The position numbers and the translations under genes are program-made. A DNA stretch of 64,000 nucleotides from Maea johnstoni (taxonomy: Eukaryota; Annelida; Polychaeta; Spionida; Magelonidae), in contig OZ012690.1 in NCBI GenBank assembly GCA_963942565.1, forward strand, positions 5,307,646-5,371,645, read 5' to 3'. Position 1 is the stretch's first letter, and every line of letters starts with the position of its first letter. Under the pieces are notes generated by a model. The model was not told where the DNA came from and made no database searches. It saw nothing but the letters and a program-made list of their open reading frames with translations. Shown here one piece after another: positions 33,064 to 46,291 of the stretch.

Positions 33064-36000
33064 CTCCGGTAAATTAAGTTCCCTTTGCCAATAAGATGAG
33101 CCAAGCAACCAGTCATTGCTTGAAATATATTTACCAGCCTTCTGTAGAAGTAGGATAAATAGTTTTATTTACCCTCCCTCTAGAGTGGTCAGGCTAAATA
33201 GTTTGATCTTCTCTACCCCCAAAATGTTTGAGAAAATAAAAAGCTTTTGATTTGCTTTTTCACACTTGGTCCATCGTACCCAGTAGACATTCGTGAATAA
33301 CTGGTTCATGCCTTTGCTAACTTGATAAAGTTGTACATACAGTTCCTTGGTACGTAGGCTAAAATGCAACATGTTATAACCAAAGCATACCAAAAACACC
33401 ATTTTAAGTAAGGGCATACTAAATTAACCCTTTTGTGATATTAGAAGTTAATAAGTATGAATGCTCTTAAGTTCAGTATCTATTTCATTTCATGATTAAT
33501 TTATGTGAAACAATCCATTTATTTTTGTCTTATTTTAGATACTGTAGAATAGGCAAAGTTTGTGAGTGCGATTATTTATATTTACGTCCTTGTTGGACCT
33601 GCACACCACAATGGTGCCCGTGCATAGACTAGTATTAAGTATTCCGACTTATTTGTATTACTTTTATTTGGTGATGCCTATGTGGATTGACTGTTCGATA
33701 GATAAAAAGATGGTTCAATAGATAGATGGTTTGATAGATAAATGGTTCAATAGAAAGATAGAGCGTACGATAGATTATTTTCAAAATTTGCTTTTGTCAG
33801 GGGGCGGTCATCAAAAAATGTCAGGCTTTGAAGGCTGCTGCTGGCCTGAATGGGTTTATGTTTACGTCCATTATTGTTTTTTCTTAAATTATTATTCTTT
33901 CAAGATTATTATAATTATATTCATTATTATTATTATTATAATTAAATTCATTATTATTAGAGTCCTTATTATTATTCTTTATATTATTATAATTTTCATC
34001 ATCATTATTGTGTAGTTTTTTCAATCATTTATTGTTACTGATAATCTTCTTTTGGTGTCATTGAAGACGGAAGAAAGGAAGGAATTCTTCACAGCCATGT
34101 TTGGCGCGTGCTTTATTGCCACAGCCTACACAGTGATCTCCTGTCTTCACCATAACAGACGGTCCCGGAAAAGCAATGTCATCTTTAAAAGATGTTATGG
34201 TACTACCTTGCTCCTCATCGGACTCAACACCATCATCTTCAGAGAGCCTACTGAAAGCAGCTTAACCCGTCGGTGAGGTGCCCATCATCAGTCCCTGCAC
34301 TCAAGAACATGGGTAAGTTTACATTTAAATTCATGATCTTTAAACCATGATTTGTCCACATCTTAGTCATGGTAAATAAACGTTACTTAGTGCATTATTC
34401 AATTAATCTACTAGAAATACTGGTCTTTTCAATCAGTTATGTTATGTAATTTAATCAGGTGATAAAGACATTAATCAGAGCCATGTCACCCTACAACATA
34501 TGTGGTACATACTCCCAAAGTCACACCATGAAGGTTGTCATTATTAGTAAATACCATTACAGATTACATTGCAATTTTTTGATTTCCTGGGCTGTTTGAG
34601 TAATTGTTGGTGGGTATTATAACCCCATGTTATACCTAAATATTCCATACATTTCCCATCTATTAATTTTCTACCATTTTCTACCACCACAATGGTGCCT
34701 GTGCATAGACTAGTATTACGTATTCGGACTTATTTGTATTACTTTTATTTTGGTGATACCTATATGTATTGACTTTGTTTATCATTTGATGTGTATTTTC
34801 CAGGTTGTATTATCTGTTCAAGGAGGAGATAATGACTTTGCAGGATTCACCGCCCCAAAGTGGTGAATGCTGCCTATCATATACAATCCTACAGCACTGT
34901 TGAATAATTAATTATCATTATTACTAGCTGGTTTGATAAGTAGATAGCTGGTTTGATACATAGATAGCTGGTTCAATATATAGCTTAATGATTTGATAGA
35001 TAGCTGGTTTGATAGATAGCTGGTTCGAACGATAGATAGATGGTTCAATAGCTAGATGGTTTGAAAGATAGATAGTTTGATGGATAGATAGCACCCCGCC
35101 AGGGGCACACCTACTGTGTGCAATAGGAGTTGGCACCTCCCGGGCAACCCTACGCCAGCGTGGCTCCCTGCGCGCCTTATAAAAAAATTGGGGATGTGTG
35201 GATCTGTCTATGGATACCATGCATCTAAAAGATCCCTTGGTCATCTTTGGATATGAAGGCTCTGCTCTTTCTCTTCCGCTTTTTCTTCTTTCACATGCTT
35301 TGCCATTGTTCTTCAACAATGGCAAACAACCACTTTACAAAAAAAAAACCAATTAATGGCACTAAATAGCCTAATGTGCTGATGTGCCTTTAAGCCCTCA
35401 TCCATTCATTCATTGGATGGATAGCTGGTTCAATACATAGATATAGCTGATTTATTTGATAGATAGATAGCTGGTTTGATAGATAGAAAGATGGTTCAAT
35501 GGATAGATGGTTAAATAGATATATAGATGGTTTGATAGATAGCTGGTTCAATATATAGATAGATAGATGGTTTGATAGATAGATAGATGCTTTGATAGAT
35601 AGATAGATGGTTTTGAGGGTTTATTTTGGTGTCTACATTTGCTGATATTTATGGTTATATAAATGGTTCCAATATAATGATATTAATTAAAGAATAAGTA
35701 TGTAATACTATGTAATACTCAATTGAATCAAACCCGGCAATGGGCACACGTACTTTATGGTTTGATTTAGGAGTTGGCACCTGCTGGAGAATGCTAAGCT
35801 ATCTCTAAATAATACATCTATTAAGAAGGTTGTGTGCTTTCTATTTTGAAGGGTTGTGTTTACTACTGAGCATTGGACCTTTGCTAATTCAGAAACTGTA
35901 TACTGCTTCAGTTTGCAGTGCAAATAATTTCGCTTAACAGCCCTGCTGGAGAGTATATGTGCTACTTTAAATTTGCGCATTCAAGCACTCAAACTATATA

Positions 36001-36820
36001 TCTATTAGTGCAAAAAGTAAGATGGCTATCAATAATGAAAACATTTATTCATATGTATATTTATCTATAAGTAAACACACACATATTTACATACATACTT
36101 AGAAACATACATACACACATACATACATATATATATGTATATATATATATATGTATAATTTGAGTGTCCAAGTGCGCACGCCCACACAGATAGATAGAAA
36201 GATAGATAGAAATACTGACTGACAAACAGACATGTAGATAGATGTTAGATATTGATAGATAAACATAGAGATAAATACATGTTTCCATTATTGATAGGTT
36301 TGTCTTACTTATAGTACTGATGATATATTCTATGACATACTGAAGGACATGCACATGGCCTTTTTTGCGACTCCGGTAAATTAAGTTCCCTTTGCCAATA
36401 AGATGAGCCAAGCAACCAGTCATTGCTTGAAATATATTTACCAGCCTTCTGTAGAAGTAGGATAAATAGTTTTATTTACCCTCCCTCTAGAGTGGTCAGG
36501 CTAAATAGTTTGATCTTCTCTACCCCCAAAATGTTTGAGAAAATAAAAAGCTTTTGATTTGCTTTTTCACACTTGGTCCATCGTACCCAGTAGACATTCG
36601 TGAATAACTGGTTCATGCCTTTGCTAACTTGATAAAGTTGTACATACAGTTCCTTGGTACGTAGGCTAAAATGCAACATGTTATAACCAAAGCATACCAA
36701 AAACACCATTTTAAGTAAGGGCATACTAAATTAACCCTTTTGTGATATTAGAAGTTAATAAGTATGAATGCTCTTAAGTTCAGTATCTATTTCATTTCAT
36801 GATTAATTTATGTGAAACAA
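31785..36820 (+). repeat. Recent single-unit duplication (units 10b-11a and 11b-12a)
   Basis: The run from CCCCGCCAGGGG (31787) through TTTGAGTGTCC (32853), AACTTGATAAAG (33320) and GATTAATTTATG (33495) is repeated at exactly 3307 bp offset (35094, 36160, 36627, 36802). Two of these variants occur only here. Confidence 0.75.
33064..36370 (+). repeat. Unit 11 (3307 bp)
   Basis: The second half is nearly the same as unit 10's (same CCCCGCCAGGGG, GCGCGCC, CTCTAAATAAT and TTTGAGTGTCC variants). The first part shares GATTAATTTATG near 33495 with unit 12 only, and AACTTGATAAAG near 33320 with units 12, 13, 15 and 16. Confidence 0.97.
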
Positions 36821-39680
36821 TCCATTTATTTTTGTCTTATTTTAGATACTGTAGAATAGGCAAAGTTTGTGAGTGCGATTATTTATATTTACGTCCTTGT
36901 TGGACCTGCACACCACAATGGTGCCCGTGCATAGACTAGTATTAAGTATTCCGACTTATTTGTATTACTTTTATTTGGTGATGCCTATGTGGATTGACTG
37001 TTCGATAGATAAAAAGATGGTTCAATAGATAGATGGTTTGATAGATAAATGGTTCAATAGAAAGATAGAGCGTACGATAGATTATTTTCAAAATTTGCTT
37101 TTGTCAGGGGGCGGTCATCAAAAAATGTCAGGCTTTGAAGGCTGCTGCTGGCCTGAATGGGTTTATGTTTACGTCCATTATTGTTTTTTCTTAAATTATT
37201 ATTCTTTCAAGATTATTATAATTATATTCATTATTATTATTATTATAATTAAATTCATTATTATTAGAGTCCTTATTATTATTCTTTATATTATTATAAT
37301 TTTCATCATCATTATTGTGTAGTTTTTTCAATCATTTATTGTTACTGATAATCTTCTTTTGGTGTCATTGAAGACGGAAGAAAGGAAGGAATTCTTCACA
37401 GCCATGTTTGGCGCGTGCTTTATTGCCACAGCCTACACAGTGATCTCCTGTCTTCACCATAACAGCCGGTCCCGGAAAAGCAATGTCATCTTTAAAAGAT
37501 GTTATGGTACTACCTTGCTCCTCATCGGACTCAACACCATCATCTTCAGAGAGCCTACTGAAAGCAGCTTAACCCGTCGGTGAGGTGCCCATCATCAGTC
37601 CCTGCACTCAAGAACATGGGTAAGTTTACATTTAAATTCATGATCTTTAAACCATGATTTGTCCACATCTTAGTCATGGTAAATAAACGTTACTTAGTGC
37701 ATTATTCAATTAATCTACTAGAAATACTGGTCTTTTCAATCAGTTATGTTATGTAATTTAATCAGGTGATAAAGACATTAATCAGAGCCATGTCACCCTA
37801 CAACATATGTGGTACATACTCCCAAAGTCACACCATGAAGGTTGTCATTATTAGTAAATACCATTACAGATTACATTGCAATTTTTTGATTTCCTGGGCT
37901 GTTTGAGTAATTGTTGGTGGGTATTATAACCCCATGTTATACCTAAATATTCCATACATTTCCCATCTATTAATTTTCTACCATTTTCTACCACCACAAT
38001 GGTGCCTGTGCATAGACTAGTATTACGTATTCGGACTTATTTGTATTACTTTTATTTTGGTGATACCTATATGTATTGACTTTGTTTATCATTTGATGTG
38101 TATTTTCCAGGTTGTATTATCTGTTCAAGGAGGAGATAATGACTTTGCAGGATTCACCGCCCCAAAGTGGTGAATGCTGCCTATCATATACAATCCTACA
38201 GCACTGTTGAATAATTAATTATCATTATTACTAGCTGGTTTGATAAGTAGATAGCTGGTTTGATACATAGATAGCTGGTTCAATATATAGCTTAATGATT
38301 TGATAGATAGCTGGTTTGATAGATAGCTGGTTCGAACGATAGATAGATGGTTCAATAGCTAGATGGTTTGAAAGATAGATAGTTTGATGGATAGATAGCA
38401 CCCCGCAAGGGGCACACCTACTGTGTGCAATAGGAGTTGGCACCTCCCGGGCAACCCTACGCCAGCGTGGCACCCTGCTCGCCTTATAAAAAAAATGGGG
38501 ATGTGTGGATCTGTCTATGGATACCATGCATCTAAAAGATCCCTTGGTCATCTTTGGATATGAAGGCTCTGCTCTTTCTCTTCCGCTTTTTCTTCTTTCA
38601 CATGCTTTGCCATTGTTCTTCAACAATGGCAAACAACCACTTTACGAAAAAAAAAACCAATTAATGGCACTAAATAGCCTAATGTGCTGATGTGCCTTTA
38701 AGCCCTCATTCGTTCATTCATTGGATAGATAGCTGGTTCAATACATAGATATAGCTGATTTATTTGATAGATAGATAGCTGGTTTGATAGATAGAAAGAT
38801 GGTTCAATAGATAGATGGTTAAATAGATATATAGATGGTTTGATAGATAGCTGGTTCAATATATAGATAGATAGATGGTTTGATAGATAGATAGATGCTT
38901 TGATAGATAGATAGATGGTTTTGAGGGTTTATTTTGGTGTCTACATTTGCTGATATTTATGGTTATATAAATGGTTCCAATATAATGATATTAATTAAAG
39001 AATAAGTATGTAATACTATGTAATACTCAATTGAATCAAACCCGGCAATGGGCACACGTACTTTATGGTTTGATTTAGGAGTTGGCACCTGCTGGAGAAT
39101 GCTAAGCTATCTCTAATTAATACATCTATTAAGAAGGTTGTGTGCTTTCTATTTTGAAGGGTTGTGTTTACTACTGAGCATTGGACCTTTGCTAATTCAG
39201 AAACTGTATACTGCTTCAGTTTGCAGTGCAAATAATTTCGCTTAACAGCCCTGCTGGAGAGTATATGTGCTACTTTAAATTTGCGCATTCAAGCACTCAA
39301 ACTATATATCTATTAGTGCAAAAAGTAAGATGGCTATCAATAATGAAAACATTTATTCATATGTATATTTATCTATAAGTAAACACACACATATTTACAT
39401 ACATACTTAGAAACATACATACACACATACATACATATATATATATGTATATATATATATATGTATAATTTGTGTGTCCAAGTGCGCACGCCCACACAGA
39501 TAGATAGAAAGATAGATAGAAATACTGACTGACAAACAGACATGTAGATAGATGTTAGATATTGATAGATAAACATAGAGATAAATACATGTTTCCATTA
39601 TTGATAGGTTTGTCTTACTTATAGTACTGATGATATATTCTATGACATACTGAAGGACATGCACATGGCCTTTTTCGCGA
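36371..39680 (+). repeat. Unit 12 (3310 bp)
   Basis: Starts like unit 11 (GATTAATTTATG near 36802) and ends like unit 14 (TTTTTCGCGACTCC near 39671). It carries CATTCGTTCATT near 38708, a private change in the CATT tract. Confidence 0.97.
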
Positions 39681-42600
39681 CTCCGGTAAATTAAGTTCCC
39701 TTTGCCAATAAGATGAGCCAAGCAACCAGTCATTGCTTGAAATATATTTACCAGCCTTCTGTAGAAGTAGGATAAATAGTTTTATTTACCCTCCCTCTAG
39801 AGTGGTCAGGCTAAATAGTTTGATCTTCTCTACCCCCAAAATGTTTGAGAAAATAAAAAGCTTTTGATTTGCTTTTTCACACTTGGTCCATCGTACCCAG
39901 TAGACATTCGTGAATAACTGGTTCATGCCTTTGCTAACTTGATAAAGTTGTACATACAGTTCCTTGGTACGTAGGCTAAAATGCAACATGTTATAACCAA
40001 AGCATACCAAAAACACCATTTTAAGTAAGGGCATACTAAATTAACCCTTTTGTGATATTAGAAGTTAATAAGTATGAATGCTCTTAAGTTCAGTATCTAT
40101 TTCATTTCATGATTAATATATGTGAAACAATCCATTTATTTTTGTCTTATTTTAGATACTGTAGAATAGGCAAAGTTTGTGAGTGCGATTATTTATATTT
40201 ACGTCCTTGTTGGACCTGCACACCACAATGGTGCCCGTGCATAGACTAGTATTAAGTATTCCGACTTATTTGTATTACTTTTATTTGGTGATGCCTATGT
40301 GGATTGACTGTTCGATAGATAAAAAGATGGTTCAATAGATAGATGGTTTGATAGATAAATGGTTCAATAGAAAGATAGAGCGTACGATAGATTATTTTCA
40401 AAATTTGCTTTTGTCAGGGGGCGGTCATCAAAAAATGTCAGGCTTTGAAGGCTGCTGCTGGCCTGAATGGGTTTATGTTTACGTCCATTATTGTTTTTTC
40501 TTAAATTATTATTCTTTCAAGATTATTATAATTATATTCATTATTATTATTATTATAATTAAATTCATTATTATTAGAGTCCTTATTATTATTCTTTATA
40601 TTATTATAATTTTCATCATCATTATTGTGTAGTTTTTTCAATCATTTATTGTTACTGATAATCTTCTTTTGGTGTCATTGAAGACGGAAGAAAGGAAGGG
40701 ATTCTTCACAGCCATGTTTGGCGCGTGCTTTATTGCCACAGCCTACACAGTGATCTCCTGTCTTCACCATAACAGCCGGTCCCGGAAAAGCAATGTCATC
40801 TTTAAAAGATGTTATGGTACTACCTTGCTCCTCATCGGACTCAACACCATCATCTTCAGAGAGCCTACTGAAAGCAGCTTAACCCGTCGGTGAGGTGCCC
40901 ATCATCAGTCCCTGCACTCAAGAACATGGGTAAGTTTACATTTAAATTCATGATCTTTAAACCATGATTTGTCCACATCTTAGTCATGGTAAATAAACGT
41001 TACTTAGTGCATTATTCAATTAATCTACTAGAAATACTGGTCTTTTCAATCAGTTATGTTATGTAATTTAATCAGGTGATAAAGACATTAATCAGAGCCA
41101 TGTCACCCTACAACATATGTGGTACATACTCCCAAAGTCACACCATGAAGGTTGTCATTATTAGTAAATACCATTACAGATTACATTGCAATTTTTTGAT
41201 TTCCTGGGCTGTTTGAGTAATTGTTGGTGGGTATTATAACCCCATGTTATACCTAAATATTCCATACATTTCCCATCTATTAATTTTCTACCATTTTCTA
41301 CCACCACAATGGTGCCTGTGCATAGACTAGTATTACGTATTACGACTTATTTGTATTACTTTTATTTTGGTGATACCTATATGTATTGACTTTGTTTATC
41401 ATTTGATGTGTATTTTCCAGGTTGTATTATCTGTTCAAGGAGGAGATAATGACTTTGCAGGATTCACCGCCCCAAAGTGGTGAATGCTGCCTATCATATA
41501 CAATCCTACAGCACTGTTGAATAATTAATTATCATTATTACTAGCTGGTTTGATAAATAGATAGCTGGTTTGATACATAGATAGCTGGTTCAATATATAG
41601 CTTAATGATTTGATAGATAGCTGGTTTGATAGATAGCTGGTTCGAACGATAGATAGATGGTTCAATAGCTAGATGGTTTGAAAGATAGATAGTTTGATGG
41701 ATAGATAGCACCCCGCCAGGGGCACACCTACTGTGTGCAATAGGAGTTGGCACCTCCCGGGCAACCCTACGCCAGCGTGGCTCCCTGCGCGCCTTATAAA
41801 AAAATTGGGGATGTGTGGATCTGTCTATGGATACCATGCATCTAAAAGATCCCTTGGTCATCTTTGGATATGAAGGCTCTGCTCTTTCTCTTCCGCTTTT
41901 TCTTCTTTCACATGCTTTGCCATTGTTCTTCAACAATGGCAAACAACCACTTTACAAAAAAAAAACCAATTAATGGCACTAAATAGCCTAATGTGCTGAT
42001 GTGCCTTTAAGCCCTCATTCATTCATTCATTGGATGGATAGCTGGTTCAATACATAGATATAGCTGATTTATTTGATAGATAGATAGCTGGTTTGATAGA
42101 TAGAAAGATGGTTCAATAGATAGATGGTTAAATAGATATATAGATGGTTTGATAGATAGCTGGTTCAATATATAGATAGATAGATGGTTTGATAGATAGA
42201 TAGATGCTTTGATAGATAGATAGATGGTTTTGAGGGTTTATTTTGGTGTCTACATTTGCTGATATTTATGGTTATATAAATGGTTCCAATATAATGATAT
42301 TAATTAAAGAATAAGTATGTAATACTATGTAATACTCAATTGAATCAAACCCGGCAATGGGCACACGTACTTTATGGTTTGATTTAGGAGTTGGCACCTG
42401 CTGGAGAATGCTAAGCTATCTCTAAATAATACATCTATTAAGAAGGTTGTGTGCTTTCTATTTTGAAGGGTTGTGTTTACTACTGAGCATTGGACCTTTG
42501 CTAATTCAGAAACTGTATACTGCTTCAGTTTGCAGTGCAAATAATTTCGCTTAACAGCCCTGCTGGAGAGTATATGTGCTACTTTAAATTTGCGCATTCA

Positions 42601-42989
42601 AGCACACAAACTATATATCTATTAGTGCAAAAAGTAAGATGGCTATCAATAATGAAAACATTCATTCATATGTATATTTATCTATAAGTAAACACACACA
42701 TATTTACATACATACTTAGAAACATACATACACACATACATACATATATATATGTATATATATATATATGTATAATTTGTGTGTGTCCAAGTGCGCACGC
42801 CCACACAGATAGATAGAAAGATAGATAGAAATACTGACTGACAAACAGACATGTAGATAGATGTTAGATATTGATAGATAAACATAGAGATAAATACATG
42901 TTTCCATTATTGATAGGTTTGTCTTACTTATAGTACTGATGATATATTCTATGACATACTGAAGGACATGCACATGGCCTTTTTTGCGA
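39681..42989 (+). repeat. Unit 13 (3309 bp)
   Basis: The start matches unit 15; the second half matches unit 10, including TTTGATAAATAGATAG near 41549, which unit 11 lacks. It has a private A-to-G change (AAGGGATTC near 40697) in the gene-like block and ATTACGACTT near 41339 in internal repeat copy B. Confidence 0.97.
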
Positions 42990-45900
42990 CTCCGGTAAAT
43001 TAAGTTCCCTTTGCCAATAAGATGAGCCAAGCAACCAGTCATTGCTTGAAATATATTTACCAGCCTTCTGTAGAAGTAGGATAAATAGTTTTATTTACCC
43101 TCCCTCTAGAGTGGTCAGGCTAAATAGTTTGATCTTCTCTACCCCCAAAATGTTTGAGAAAATAAAAAGCTTTTGATTTGCTTTTTCACACTTGGTCCAT
43201 CGTACCCAGTAGACATTCGTGAATAACTGGTTCATGCCTTTGCTAACTTTATAAAGTTGTACATACAGTTCCTTGGTACGTAGGCTAAAATGCAACATGT
43301 TATAACCAAAGCATACCAAAAACACCATTTTAAGTAAGGGCATACTAAATTAACCCTTTTGTGATATTAGAAGTTAATAAGTATGAATGCTCTTAAGTTC
43401 AGTATCTATTTCATTTCATGATTAATATATGTGAAACAATCCATTTATTTTTGTCTTATTTTAGATACTGTAGAATAGGCAAAGTTTGTGAGTGCGATTA
43501 TTTATATTTACGTCCTTGTTGGACCTGCACACCACAATGGTGCCCGTGCATAGACTAGTATTAAGTATTCCGACTTATTTGTATTACTTTTATTTGGTGA
43601 TGCCTATGTGGATTGACTGTTCGATAGATAAAAAGATGGTTCAATAGATAGATGGTTTGATAGATAAATGGTTCAATAGAAAGATAGAGCGTACGATAGA
43701 TTATTTTCAAAATTTGCTTTTGTCAGGGGGCGGTCATCAAAAAATGTCAGGCTTTGAAGGCTGCTGCTGGCCTGAATGGGTTTATGTTTACGTCCATTAT
43801 TGTTTTTTCTTAAATTATTATTCTTTCAAGATTATTATAATTATATTCATTATTATTATTATTATAATTAAATTCATTATTATTAGAGTCCTTATTATTA
43901 TTCTTTATATTATTATAATTTTCATCATCATTATTGTGTAGTTTTTTCAATCATTTATTGTTACTGATAATCTTCTTTTGGTGTCATTGAAGACGGAAGA
44001 AAGGAAGGAATTCTTCACAGCCATGTTTGGCGCGTGCTTTATTGCCACAGCCTACACAGTGATCTCCTGTCTTCACCATAACAGCCGGTCCCGGAAAAGC
44101 AATGTCATCTTTAAAAGATGTTATGGTACTACCTTGCTCCTCATCGGACTCAACACCATCATCTTCAGAGAGCCTACTGAAAGCAGCTTAACCCGTCGGT
44201 GAGGTGCCCATCATCAGTCCCTGCACTCAAGAACATGGGTAAGTTTACATTTAAATTCATGATCTTTAAACCATGATTTGTCCACATCTTAGTCATGGTA
44301 AATAAACGTTACTTAGTGCATTATTCAATTAATCTACTAGAAATACTGGTCTTTTCAATCAGTTATGTTATGTAATTTAATCAGGTGATAAAGACATTAA
44401 TCAGAGCCATGTCACCCTACAACATATGTGGTACATACTCCCAAAGTCACACCATGAAGGTTGTCATTATTAGTAAATACCATTACAGATTACATTGCAA
44501 TTTTTTGATTTCCTGGGCTGTTTGAGTAATTGTTGGTGGGTATTATAACCCCATGTTATACCTAAATATTCCATACATTTCCCATCTATTAATTTTCTAC
44601 CATTTTCTACCACCACAATGGTGCCTGTGCATAGACTAGTATTACGTATTCGGACTTATTTGTATTACTTTTATTTTGGTGATACCTATATGTATTGACT
44701 TTGTTTATCATTTGATGTGTATTTTCCAGGTTGTATTATCTGTTCAAGGAGGAGATAATGACTTTGCAGGATTCACCGCCCCAAAGTGGTGAATGCTGCC
44801 TATCATATACAATCCTACAGCACTGTTGAATAATTAATTATCATTATTACTAGCTGGTTTGATAAGTAGATAGCTGGTTTGATACATAGATAGCTGGTTC
44901 AATATATAGCTTAATGATTTGATAGATAGCTGGTTTGATAGATAGCTGGTTCGAACGATAGATAGATGGTTCAATAGCTAGATGGTTTGAAAGATAGATA
45001 GTTTGATGGATAGATAGCACCCCGCAAGGGGCACACCTACTGTGTGCAATAGGAGTTGGCACCTCCCGGGCAACCCTACGCCAGCGTGGCACCCTGCTCG
45101 CCTTATAAAAAAAATGGGGATGTGTGGATCTGTCTATGGATACCATGCATCTAAAAGATCCCTTGGTCATCTTTGGATATGAAGGCTCTGCTCTTTCTCT
45201 TCCGCTTTTTCTTCTTTCACATGCTTTGCCATTGTTCTTCAACAATGGCAAACAACCACTTTACGAAAAAAAAACCCAATTAATGGCACTAAATAGCCTA
45301 ATGTGCTGATGTGCCTTTAAGCCCTCATTCATTGGATAGATAGCTGGTTCAATACATAGATATAGCTGATTTATTTGATAGATAGATAGCTGGTTTGATA
45401 GATAGAAAGATGGTTCAATAGATAGATGGTTAAATAGATATATAGATGGTTTGATAGATAGCTGGTTCAATATATAGATAGATAGATGGTTTGATAGATA
45501 GATAGATGCTTTGATAGATAGATAGATGGTTTTGAGGGTTTATTTTGGTGTCTACATTTGCTGATATTTATGGTTATATAAATGGTTCCAATATAATGAT
45601 ATTAATTAAAGAATAAGTATGTAATACTATGTAATACTCAATTGAATCAAACCCGGCAATGGGCACACGTACTTTATGGTTTGATTTAGGAGTTGGCACC
45701 TGCTGGAGAATGCTAAGCTATCTCTAATTAATACATCTATTAAGAAGGTTGTGTGCTTTCTATTTTGAAGGGTTGTGTTTACTACTGAGCATTGGACCTT
45801 TGCTAATTCAGAAACTGTATACTGCTTCAGTTTGCAGTGCAAATAATTTCGCTTAACAGCCCTGCTGGAGAGTATATGTGCTACTTTAAATTTGCGCATT

Positions 45901-46291
45901 CAAGCACTCAAACTATATATCTATTAGTGCAAAAAGTAAGATGGCTATCAATAATGAAAACATTTATTCATATGTATATTTATCTATAAGTAAACACACA
46001 CATATTTACATACATACTTAGAAACATACATACACACATACATACATATATATATATGTATATATATATATATGTATAATTTGTGTGTCCGAGTGCGCAC
46101 GCCCACACAGATAGATAGAAAGATAGATAGAAATACTGACTGACAAACAGACATGTAGATAGATGTTAGATATTGATAGATAAACATAGAGATAAATACA
46201 TGTTTCCATTATTGATAGGTTTGTCTTACTTATAGTACTGATGATATATTCTATGACATACTGAAGGACATGCACATGGCCTTTTTCGCGA
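42990..46291 (+). repeat. Unit 14 (3302 bp)
   Basis: Has only two CATT repeats near 45325 (others have four), which explains most of its shorter length. It ends with the rare TTTTTCGCGACTCC near 46282, shared with unit 12. Unlike its neighbours it has AACTTTATAAAG near 43246. Confidence 0.97.
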
